Origin: Bradyrhizobium sp. AZCC 1693
Lineage (GTDB): Bacteria; Pseudomonadota; Alphaproteobacteria; Rhizobiales; Xanthobacteraceae
Direction: 5' to 3'
NCBI RefSeq assembly: GCF_036924745.1
Contig: NZ_JAZHSD010000001.1
Span: forward strand, 5,518,001-5,582,000
DNA length: 64,000 bases
Shown here: piece after piece, positions 1-7,735 of the stretch
Numbering within the stretch: the first letter of the stretch is position 1
Layout of the letters: every line of letters starts with the position of its first letter
Notes under the pieces: model-generated
Database searches by the model: none
Told to the model about the DNA's origin: nothing
What the model saw: the letters and a program-made list of their open reading frames with translations, nothing else
Made by a program: the position numbers and the translations under genes

Positions 1-504
1 GCGCTGGCGTAGAATGAGCATTCCACCAAGTGTCGTATCCGGTCGTCGAAACTTCGCGTGCTTGTTCGGTTGCAATTGATTTCGGAAAATTATTCTCGTC
101 GTCGTTCGATTTTTTGAGTTTTTACACAGCCGGGTCAAAAGCTGACTTGCGGGAAATGACCGCTGTTGTGAAGGGTTTCGGATGCCGGCCCCATGACGGT
201 GGGGCCGCGCGCACGGGGGCCGGCGTCCGAAAGCCTCCAAGGGAGGAAACCGCGCTTGAGGGAATGAAGGCCGTGCCGCAGGTGCTATGGCGATTTGAGA
301 GCCGCGGGAGAGATTTGTGATCGGGATCGAGCCGCCCCGGCAAGTTGGCCGACGGTGAAGCGGCTGGTGAATCGGCGGCGGATTGCGTCGGACATGAAGA
401 ACTGTCGGACGATTTGAGACGAGGGCTGGATATCTGAGCGTGCTCTGCCGTGGCCGGTCGAAGGCCGGCGAGCGCGATGACGAGATTTGCGGGATTGTGA
501 CGGC
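1..504. other. Left-edge stretch without a recognisable gene
   Basis: No open frame here resembles a known protein. The stretch lies downstream of the transposase remnant and probably holds the old terminal part of that IS91-type element, but no clear end sequence could be identified. Confidence 0.4.
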
Positions 505-948
505 TCATGAGGTGTCGATCCTGATGACGTTCGTTGGAGCTGTCGGCCGATGCCGTGGCGTTGCACCGCGCTCGAAGACCTCGATGATGATCATGCGACC
601 GCCGCAGCATGGACAACTCGGTTTGTTGAGATCGACGGCGGTTGCGGCAGGCTGGCCTTCAGGTTTTGCAACGGCGAGCAGCTCACGGGCGCGTGCGATG
701 TTGTCGGCGCAAGCGCTTTTGGCAAACAGGCCGTAGTGGCGGATGCGGTGGAAGCGGGATGGCAGCACGTGGATGAGGAAGCGGCGGATGAACTCGTCCG
801 TGGCGAGCGTCATGCGCTTGTATCGATCGCGGCCCTCGATGCGGTAATCCTTCCACTTGAAGGTGATGCCGTGCTCGTCGAAGGGCAACGCGGTGGGTGT
901 AACGCGCCAGATAGGCCAGCACAGCTTCAGGTCCGCCGAATGGTCGCT
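505..948 (-). pseudogene. IS91-family transposase, C-terminal remnant with frameshift
   Basis: The minus strand encodes the C-terminal third of an IS91-type (Y2 rolling-circle) transposase. The segment with FGGPEAVLAYL and RYTHRVA lies in one frame and FDEHGITFKWKDY onward in another. The frame changes near 886-890, where a few residues normally lying between RYTHRVA and the FDE segment are missing. The C-terminus looks complete, with a CPCCGGRM zinc-finger-like motif and the usual IRIDTS ending. The N-terminal domain with the HUH motif and catalytic tyrosines is absent, because the segment starts directly after the stop codon of the upstream recombinase. It is a non-functional scar. Confidence 0.85.
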
Positions 949-1650
949 TTAGACGCGCTTGCTGATCTCCGCCATCTGGGCGGCGGCGTGGCAGGCGCGA
1001 TTGAGCTGGCGCGTGGTCATCGGCTGCGCCGGATCGCGGCCCGGAAACAGCCATCCCTGCGGCCGCGCCGCCTTCCACCAGGCCCGCAGCAGGTTGAGCA
1101 GGTGCGGCGACAACATGACGTTACGGTCCTTGCCGCCTTTGCCTTGCTCGACGCGGATGATCATTTGCTTGCTGTCGATGTCGGAGACCTTGAGCGAGAT
1201 GACCTCGGTGGCGCGCAGGCCGGCGCCGTAGGCCACGCTTAGCGCCGCCTTGTACTTGAGCCCGGGTGCCGCATCGAGCAGCCGCGCCACTTCCTCCGGG
1301 CTGAGCACCACCGGCAGCTTGCGCGGCTCGTGAATGACATGGGTGTGCTCGACGATCTCGTGGCGCTTGAGTGTGACCTTAAAGAAGAACCGCAGCGTCG
1401 ATACGGTCTGATTGATGGTCGGCACACCAACACCGCTCGCCGCCAGATGTAGCTGGTAGCGGCGCACGTCCTCGAACGTCGCCGTATCCGGTGATCGCCC
1501 GAGAAACGCCGCGAAGTTCTTGACCCTCTGCACGTAGTCATGTTGGGTCTTCGGCGCTAACTTGCGGATCGTCATGTCTTCGATCATGCGCCGGCACGCT
1601 AGACGGTTGTCGCCGCTATGACGCGCTTTTAACACGCATTTGGGGCTCAA
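949..1650 (-). pseudogene. Truncated tyrosine recombinase (IS91-associated integrase)
   Basis: Phage-integrase family protein of the type that accompanies IS91-like transposases. The N-terminal SAM-like core-binding domain is present (KTQHDYVQRVKNFAAFLGR), followed by the start of the catalytic domain with the first arginine (GAGLRATEV) and the conserved lysine region (GKGGKDRNV). The frame ends at AEISKRV-stop, just before where the HxLR, second arginine and nucleophilic tyrosine should lie. It therefore has no active site. The stop codon is immediately followed by mid-transposase sequence, so a deletion joined the two genes. The start is uncertain: TTG at 1650 or ATG at 1587. Confidence 0.85.
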
Positions 1651-1684
1651 GATCGCCTTCGCCTCTCAGCACAAAGGCGTGTGA

Positions 1685-2449
1685 TCAGACGCGCTCAACG
1701 GCAACCGCGAAAACATATCCGACACCGCGCTCGGTCTGGATGACGCGCGGCGCGCTGGAATCTCGTTCGAGCTTGCGCCGGAGGCGAAGGATCTGCACGT
1801 CGATGCTGCGATCGAAGATATCCTCGTGAACGCGAGTTGCTTGCAGAAGGTGTTCTCGGCTCAGCGGACGCTGTGGGGCTTCGAGGAACGCGAGCAGCAT
1901 CGCGTACTCGCCTTTGGTCAGCGCTACCGGGACGCCAGCCGGGTCGGTCAACTGGCGAGCACGGCGATCAAGCTGCCAGCCGGAAAATCGAAATCGTCCG
2001 CGCTCTGACTCGCGGGCGGGCGCTGTTCGGCCGACATCGAACCGCCGCAAAACCGCTCGCACACGCGCGAGAAGTTCACGCAAGTTGAATGGTTTCGTCA
2101 CGTAATCGTCGGCTCCGAGTTCCAATCCGACAACGCGATCGATGTCGTCGCGGCGATGACCGGTAATGATGATGACCGGCACGTCGGAGCCGAGCCGGAC
2201 CTCTCGCAATAGATCGAGGCCATCCTCCAGCCCCAGCCGAAGATCGAGGATCACCAAGTTTACCTCGGTGTCGCCGAGTTGATCGACCATTTCCTGGCGA
2301 CGGGACGCCAGAAGGGTACGGATGTTGTTCTCCCCGAAATAGTTTAAGATCATACGCTGCAAGGCAGGGTCGTCCTCCACGACGAGAACGCATAGCTGGT
2401 GATCAGTGCTACCGAGAGGGCTCGGGTCTTTCAGTGATGAAGCGGTCAT
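1685..2449 (-). CDS. OmpR/PhoB-type response regulator
   Basis: Two-domain response regulator of 254 residues. The receiver domain has the acidic pair E25-D26-D27, the phosphoacceptor D69 (VILDLRLG) and the conserved lysine in DDYVTKPF. A C-terminal winged-helix DNA-binding domain ends in RGVGYVFAV, typical of the OmpR family. ATG 2449 is preferred over the upstream TTG 2458 because GAAGGGG precedes it at ribosome-binding distance. It is divergent from the cytochrome c peroxidase gene with only 38 bp between start codons. The sensor kinase two genes into that operon is the probable partner (inferred). Confidence 0.9.
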   Translation of the reverse strand: MTASSLKDPSPLGSTDHQLCVLVVEDDPALQRMILNYFGENNIRTLLASRRQEMVDQLGDTEVNLVILDLRLGLEDGLDLLREVRLGSDVPVIIITGHRRDDIDRVVGLELGADDYVTKPFNLRELLARVRAVLRRFDVGRTAPARESERGRFRFSGWQLDRRARQLTDPAGVPVALTKGEYAMLLAFLEAPQRPLSREHLLQATRVHEDIFDRSIDVQILRLRRKLERDSSAPRVIQTERGVGYVFAVAVERV

Positions 2450-2487
2450 TCCATCCAACCCCTTCGATGATGTCGCGGGAGAAAACC

Positions 2488-3462
2488 ATGTCGGCCAGCG
2501 TGTGCAGGATAGCTTATCTCCTGCTCGCCCTCGCTTGCCTCAACGCAGGCTCTCCGGCGGCTGCTCAACCGTCAACACTCCATGCCCCCGCCGAGCGTGA
2601 GCCGATCACGCCAATTCCTGGCGCACCCGACCAGAACCAGCAGCGTGTGCTTCTCGGAGAGAGACTGTTCGGCGACCGGCGCTTGTCTCACGGCAATACT
2701 CATAGCTGCTCGTCGTGCCACGATATAAGGACCAACGGCGCCACTGCCAATACCCGCGACACACCCGAGGGGCAGTCGATGGCACTCAATACGCCGACGG
2801 TCTTCAACGCCAGCTTGAATTTTCGCCTGAACTGGGAAGGAAACTTCCGCTCGCTCGAGGAAGGGGGCGAGAACAGTCTTCGCAATCCTGCGATCATGGC
2901 GTCGAGCGCTGACGAAGTCGTGAACAAGCTCCGTGCCGACCCTGAAATTGTCAGACAATTCCGCGATGCGTACGGAAAGGAGCCCGATGCCGTTGCCCTC
3001 CTCGATGCGATCGCGACCTACGAACGGTCCCTGGTCACGCCGGGCAGCCGCTTCGACCGGTGGCTGGCGGGAGAAGCCGACGCGATCACTGCCGAGGAGC
3101 TGTCCGGCTATCAGGATTTCAAGTCGCTCGGCTGCGTCACCTGTCACCAAGGCGTCAATGTGGGCGGCAACCTTTTCCAGCGGCACGGCGTTTTTCATCC
3201 GCTGGGCTCTCCAGAACCCGTATTGCTTCGCGTCCCGAGCCTGCGAAATGTCGCGACCACTGCGCCCTATTTCCATGACGGCAGCGCCCCCACGCTGCCG
3301 GAAGCCGTCAAGGCCATGGGCATCGCCCAACTCGACCGCGTGCTAACCGATCAGCAAATCGCCGGCATCGTCGCGTTCCTCAACACGCTGACTGGCACCT
3401 ACGGAGGCCAAATAGTGAGGCCAGCGGCCGTCACAGCACGCAACGGCAACGCAGTCCGATGA
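2488..3462 (+). CDS. Di-heme cytochrome c peroxidase family protein
   Basis: Periplasmic di-heme peroxidase/MauG-family protein, 324 residues. A signal peptide (hydrophobic ALLYL-like stretch, then AAAQ) precedes two c-type heme sites, C74-S-S-C-H78 and C216-V-T-C-H220. Spacing and length fit bacterial cytochrome c peroxidases, which reduce hydrogen peroxide with electrons from small cytochromes. ATG 2488 is chosen because the signal peptide starts there and GGGAG lies upstream; an in-frame ATG at 2434 would add an unlikely extension. The stop overlaps the kinase start as ATGA, so the two are probably translationally coupled. A role in peroxide or redox input to the kinase is inferred from context. 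Confidence 0.9.
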   Translation: MSASVCRIAYLLLALACLNAGSPAAAQPSTLHAPAEREPITPIPGAPDQNQQRVLLGERLFGDRRLSHGNTHSCSSCHDIRTNGATANTRDTPEGQSMALNTPTVFNASLNFRLNWEGNFRSLEEGGENSLRNPAIMASSADEVVNKLRADPEIVRQFRDAYGKEPDAVALLDAIATYERSLVTPGSRFDRWLAGEADAITAEELSGYQDFKSLGCVTCHQGVNVGGNLFQRHGVFHPLGSPEPVLLRVPSLRNVATTAPYFHDGSAPTLPEAVKAMGIAQLDRVLTDQQIAGIVAFLNTLTGTYGGQIVRPAAVTARNGNAVR

Positions 3463-5939
3463 AATTCCTGCCAGTCACCCTCGGGTTCTCACTGTTGCTC
3501 GCGCTCTTGACCTGGTTGTTGCTACGCGGAATCGATACGAACGCCCCCAGCTACGCCATGGCTCTTCGCGCCTTTGACGACTACGCACTTGCCGAAGCTT
3601 CCCTTCATCGCGACGTTCTACAAGCGCGCGCCGGCCTGCTTCGCGACTACGACAGTTTTGCCGGCGCTGTGCAGGCGATGCGGGACGCGGTGGCCCGGCT
3701 TCGTCTCTACGCGCGAGCCGAGCGCCTTGATACGCGGCCGTTTGACAGGCTCGAAACATCGGTCGCCCAGCAGGAAGATTTGATGGAGCAATTCAAGACC
3801 AACAACGCTCTCCTGCAAAACTCGCTGTCGTTTGTTGCGCTTCTGAGCACGGATCCGGCGTTCCGCACCCACGACGCGAAACTCGCGCCGGCGATGAGTG
3901 CGCTGGCGGCAGCAGTCCTCTATCTCGCGCGCGACAGATCGCCGAACGCTGTCAAAGCGCTCCAGGAGCGGATCGACCAGTTTGCAGCGCAGGCACCCGC
4001 GGCCGGGCCGGACGCGGACACCGCACGGGTAATGCTCGCGCACACCCGTTTGTTGCGTGATTTGATGCCCGCGGTCGACGAAACGCTCAGGGCCTTCACC
4101 GCCATACCCGGCACACAGCCCCTCGAGGAGACCCGCGCGATGTTTTCCCGCCACCGCTCCATGGTTGAAGCGGGCGAGCAGCGCTTCCGGCTGTTGCTCT
4201 ATCTGGTGTCGCTGCTGTTGCTCGTCATGCTCGCGTTTGTCGGCCTACAGCTGCGTGCCCGCGCCATTGCACTGCGGCGACGAGCGACCCTCGAGCATGT
4301 CATAGCCGAGAACTCGACTCGCCTCATCAATTGCTCTCCGGCCGAGACCGGAGAGCGGCTGGAGCAAGTGCTGGGCGAGTTCAGCCGGACCATTAACGCC
4401 GATCGCGCCTATGTGGTGCTCGGTGAGAATCCGGTTCGGGTGCACACCTGGTCCAGGTCCGGGGAAGCGTTTCCGCCGGGCTGGCCTCACCAGGCGCTAA
4501 CATTGTCCGAACAGCTCGGCGTGGCCGAACCGGACAGCATCGCCGTTACGGATGTCGCCGCCCTGCCACCCAGTCCCGTCAAGGACGTGCTGACGGCGGC
4601 TGGCGTGCGCTCCTGGGCATGCGTGCCGCTTATCCGGCCCGGCCGGCGGTTCCGAAGCATCATGGGCTTTGACCGCTTTCAAACGATCCGAAACAGGGAC
4701 TTTCCGGTGCCGATCGTGCGGCTCGTCGGCGACGCCGTAGCCAACGCCGTCGAACGCGAATTCCTTGAGCGCGACAAGGCGAGACTCACGATGCGGCTGG
4801 AGCGGGCGCGCCGCATGCAAATGGTCGGGTCGCTTGCAAGCGGAATTGCACATAACTTCAACAACATCATCGGTGCGATTCTCGGCTATTCGGAGATGAT
4901 TGAGCCGCATCTCGCGCGCGGCACCAAACCGACCCAACATATTGACGAAATACGCCGGGCGGCCGAGCGCGGCCGCGACCTTGTTGACAATATCCTCACC
5001 TTCGGGCGGCGGACCGACACACGCGCTCGTCCGGTGCAGGTACGCACGCTGCTTGACGAGGCGGCGTCCTTTCTGCGCGCCTCCCTCTCGTCCGGCGTCG
5101 AGCTCGTCTTCGAGGAAGTGTCACGTGACCTCGGCGTGTCCGGTCACCCGGCCCAGTTGCAACAGGTCATCCTCAATCTGTGCACCAATGCCGCTCAGGC
5201 GATGGACGACGGCGGTTGCATCCGCGTTGCTGCTGCGCAGCAGGAGGTGACCACCTTCCTTCGAAAGAGCGACGGCGAACTGTCGCCGGGCCGCTATGCA
5301 TGCATTGCCGTCAGCGACAACGGGCGTGGCTTCGATGAGCGTGTGGCGCGCCGAATATTCGAGCCGTTTTTCACGACTCGATTGGCCGGCACTGGCCTCG
5401 GTCTCGCAACCGTTCGCGAAATCGTTCGCGATCACGATGGCGTCATCGATGTCCAAAGCGAACCCGGACGAGGAAGCCGCTTTGAGGTGTGGCTGCCGGC
5501 GTTGTCGGCCGATAGTGCTGCAATGGCCGGACAGCCATCACTCCCGCTCGGGCGCGGTGAGACAGTGATGATTGTCGAAAGCGAACGAGTACACCTGTTG
5601 CAAGATGAAGAAAAACTTGCAGCTCTCGGATACGAACCGGTCGGGTTCGAGCGGGCGGACGATGCACTTGCCGCATGCCGCTCCGAGCCCCATAGATTCG
5701 ATGTCTTTCTGGTCAGTCACGGGTCACAGACCAAAAGCAGCCTGGATCTGGCACGGGCTCTGCACGAGATCGCGGCGCTTCAGCCGGTGCTGCTTGCGGC
5801 CGCTTCCACGATCGACGTCAGCGTCAATGCACTGACTGAAGCCGGAATTTCCGAGGTGCTGCGCTGGCCATTGACAAACACCGAACTCGCCGCGGCACTG
5901 GCACGCTGCCTGCGCCGGTCCGGCACGTTACAATTGTAA
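3459..5939 (+). CDS. DAHL/VirA-like hybrid sensor histidine kinase with degenerate receiver
   Basis: Membrane sensor kinase of 826 residues. A transmembrane segment near residues 5-23 and another near 244-266 enclose a helical periplasmic domain resembling the DAHL sensory domain of VirA-like kinases. A GAF-like domain follows (about 290-440). The H box is GIAHNFNNIIGAILGYSE with phosphoacceptor H465; the N box (NLCTNAAQAM), G1 (DNGRGFDE) and G2 (GTGLGLATV) are all intact. The C-terminal 125 residues fold like a receiver (TVMIVESE at the start), but the position expected to carry the phosphoaspartate reads DVFLVSHG, with Ser in its place. That domain is probably a pseudo-receiver. The gene is coupled to the peroxidase gene by ATGA. 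Confidence 0.88.
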   Translation: MKFLPVTLGFSLLLALLTWLLLRGIDTNAPSYAMALRAFDDYALAEASLHRDVLQARAGLLRDYDSFAGAVQAMRDAVARLRLYARAERLDTRPFDRLETSVAQQEDLMEQFKTNNALLQNSLSFVALLSTDPAFRTHDAKLAPAMSALAAAVLYLARDRSPNAVKALQERIDQFAAQAPAAGPDADTARVMLAHTRLLRDLMPAVDETLRAFTAIPGTQPLEETRAMFSRHRSMVEAGEQRFRLLLYLVSLLLLVMLAFVGLQLRARAIALRRRATLEHVIAENSTRLINCSPAETGERLEQVLGEFSRTINADRAYVVLGENPVRVHTWSRSGEAFPPGWPHQALTLSEQLGVAEPDSIAVTDVAALPPSPVKDVLTAAGVRSWACVPLIRPGRRFRSIMGFDRFQTIRNRDFPVPIVRLVGDAVANAVEREFLERDKARLTMRLERARRMQMVGSLASGIAHNFNNIIGAILGYSEMIEPHLARGTKPTQHIDEIRRAAERGRDLVDNILTFGRRTDTRARPVQVRTLLDEAASFLRASLSSGVELVFEEVSRDLGVSGHPAQLQQVILNLCTNAAQAMDDGGCIRVAAAQQEVTTFLRKSDGELSPGRYACIAVSDNGRGFDERVARRIFEPFFTTRLAGTGLGLATVREIVRDHDGVIDVQSEPGRGSRFEVWLPALSADSAAMAGQPSLPLGRGETVMIVESERVHLLQDEEKLAALGYEPVGFERADDALAACRSEPHRFDVFLVSHGSQTKSSLDLARALHEIAALQPVLLAAASTIDVSVNALTEAGISEVLRWPLTNTELAAALARCLRRSGTLQL

Positions 5940-5940
5940 C
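5927..5940. repeat. Perfect 14-bp palindrome at the kinase stop codon
   Basis: GTTACAATTGTAAC is a perfect palindrome that contains the TAA stop of the kinase gene. It has no following T tract, so it is not a classic terminator. It lies about 160 bp upstream of the RTX gene and could be a regulator site for that operon; this is inference from symmetry only. Confidence 0.4.
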
Positions 5941-6097
5941 ACGATAGCCATCACCTGAAATACTTCCGTAGCGCCGGGCCGCCCATTCTGACGGCCCAAC
6001 TGTGTACACGCGCGCACAGGATCGCCAAGGACGCGAACCATAGCAAACAAAAGCGCGCAAATGCGCTGATCATCGATTTTTCGAAAGGATCACCATC

Positions 6098-7708
6098 ATG
6101 GCTATCAAAGCTAACTTTTTCCGTAACGCCCGCCTGCTGTCGGTGTTCGGCGACAACGCCGACAACACGATCGTCGCCAGTCGCGACGCGGCCGGCAACA
6201 TCCTCCTCAATAACGGCAGCATATCCGTCGCGGGCGGCAGCCCGACGGTTGCCAACACGGCGTTGATCCAGGTGTTCGGCCAGGGCGGCAACGACACGAT
6301 CACGCTCAACGAAGTCAATGGCGCCCTGCCCGCCGCCCAGTTGTTCGGCGGCGCGGGCGACGACACGTTGACCGGCGGTTCCGGTAACGATCAGCTTTTC
6401 GGCGGCTCGGGCAACGACAGCCTCCTCGGCAAAGGCGGTGCCGACCTGCTGTTCGGCGGCGCCGGCAACGACACGTTGACCGGTGGCGATGCTAACGACC
6501 AGATGTTCGGTGAGGCCGGCAACGATCGCATGATCTGGAACCCGGGTGACGACAGCGATCTCATGGAAGGCGGCGATGGCAACGATACCGCAGAGGTTAA
6601 TGGCGGTAATGGCGCTGAAGTATTCACCATCACCGCCAATGGCGCCCGCGTACGCTTGGACCGCACCGACCCGGCTCCGTTCATCCTCGACATCGGCACT
6701 ACAGAGAACCTTGTCATCAATGCCAGTGGCGGCGACGACACCATCATCGCCGGGAACGGCCTTTCCTCCCTTATCCAGCTCACCGTCGATGGCGGTGAGG
6801 GCAATGACACGATCGTGGGCGGCGACGGCGCCGACAAGCTGCTCGGCGGCGACGGAAATGATTCGATCACGGGCGGGCGAGGCAGTGACACGGCGCTGCT
6901 CGGCAACGGCGATGACACGTTCATCTGGAATCCCGGTGACGGTAGCGACACGGTCGAGGGGCAGGCCGGTGCCGATACGTTGGTGTTCAACGGTTCCAAC
7001 ATTGCCGAGCAGATCACTGTATCCGCCAATGGCTCGCGCGCCAGACTGTCGCGCGACATCGGCGGTGTCGTCATGGATATGAACGGGACCGAGACCTTCA
7101 ACGTCAACGCCCTGGGCGGATCCGATCTCATCACGGTCAACGACCTCTCCGGAACCGACGTTAGTCAAGTCAACATCGACCTTAGCCAAAGCGGCAACCC
7201 CGACGGCGCAGCCGACACGATCGTCATCAACGCGACCAATGGCGATGACGTGATCTCGATCAGCAACGAAGACGGCGTAGTCACGATATCGGGCCTCGCC
7301 AGCGAGGTGAGGATCACCAATTTCGACGCCAACGATACGATCGTCATCAATGGCCTCGGCGGCGATGACGTCATCGAGGCGTCCGGGCTGAGCGGCATGA
7401 AGCTTATCGCCAATGGCGGTGATGGCGACGACATTCTGATCGGCAGCCCCGGCAATGACACGCTCTCTGGCGGCGCAGGAGACGACGTTCTGCTCGGCGG
7501 CGGGGGACTGGACGTCCTCGACGGCGGCACCGGTTCGAACACCGTCATTAACTCGCTCATGGCCGCGAGAGCAACCGACGGTACGAGTGCTGCCCTGCTG
7601 AGCCAGTTCATGGCCTCGAGCTTCGTCTCCGCGGGTGACGGTCAAGGCGCAGCGCCGATTGCCGATCCGTCCACCCAGCAACCGTTGCTGGCGCAACCTC
7701 ACGCCTGA
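6098..7708 (+). CDS. RTX calcium-binding repeat protein, probable type I secretion substrate
   Basis: Glycine- and aspartate-rich protein of 536 residues with many GGxGxDxLx nonapeptides in three blocks, for example GGAGDDTLTGGSGNDQL near residue 90, GGDGNDSITGG and GGAGDDVLLGG. Such repeats form calcium-binding parallel beta rolls that fold after export. Between the blocks two related modules of about 130 residues start at IWNPGD (W147 and W277), so the centre arose by internal duplication. No Sec signal is seen, as expected for type I export. No catalytic domain was recognised, so the role may be structural or adhesive. An SD-like AAGGA precedes ATG 6098, and the secretion genes follow at once. 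Confidence 0.9.
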   Translation: MAIKANFFRNARLLSVFGDNADNTIVASRDAAGNILLNNGSISVAGGSPTVANTALIQVFGQGGNDTITLNEVNGALPAAQLFGGAGDDTLTGGSGNDQLFGGSGNDSLLGKGGADLLFGGAGNDTLTGGDANDQMFGEAGNDRMIWNPGDDSDLMEGGDGNDTAEVNGGNGAEVFTITANGARVRLDRTDPAPFILDIGTTENLVINASGGDDTIIAGNGLSSLIQLTVDGGEGNDTIVGGDGADKLLGGDGNDSITGGRGSDTALLGNGDDTFIWNPGDGSDTVEGQAGADTLVFNGSNIAEQITVSANGSRARLSRDIGGVVMDMNGTETFNVNALGGSDLITVNDLSGTDVSQVNIDLSQSGNPDGAADTIVINATNGDDVISISNEDGVVTISGLASEVRITNFDANDTIVINGLGGDDVIEASGLSGMKLIANGGDGDDILIGSPGNDTLSGGAGDDVLLGGGGLDVLDGGTGSNTVINSLMAARATDGTSAALLSQFMASSFVSAGDGQGAAPIADPSTQQPLLAQPHA

Positions 7709-7735
7709 CGCGACGTCGCCCTGGAGAACACCACA

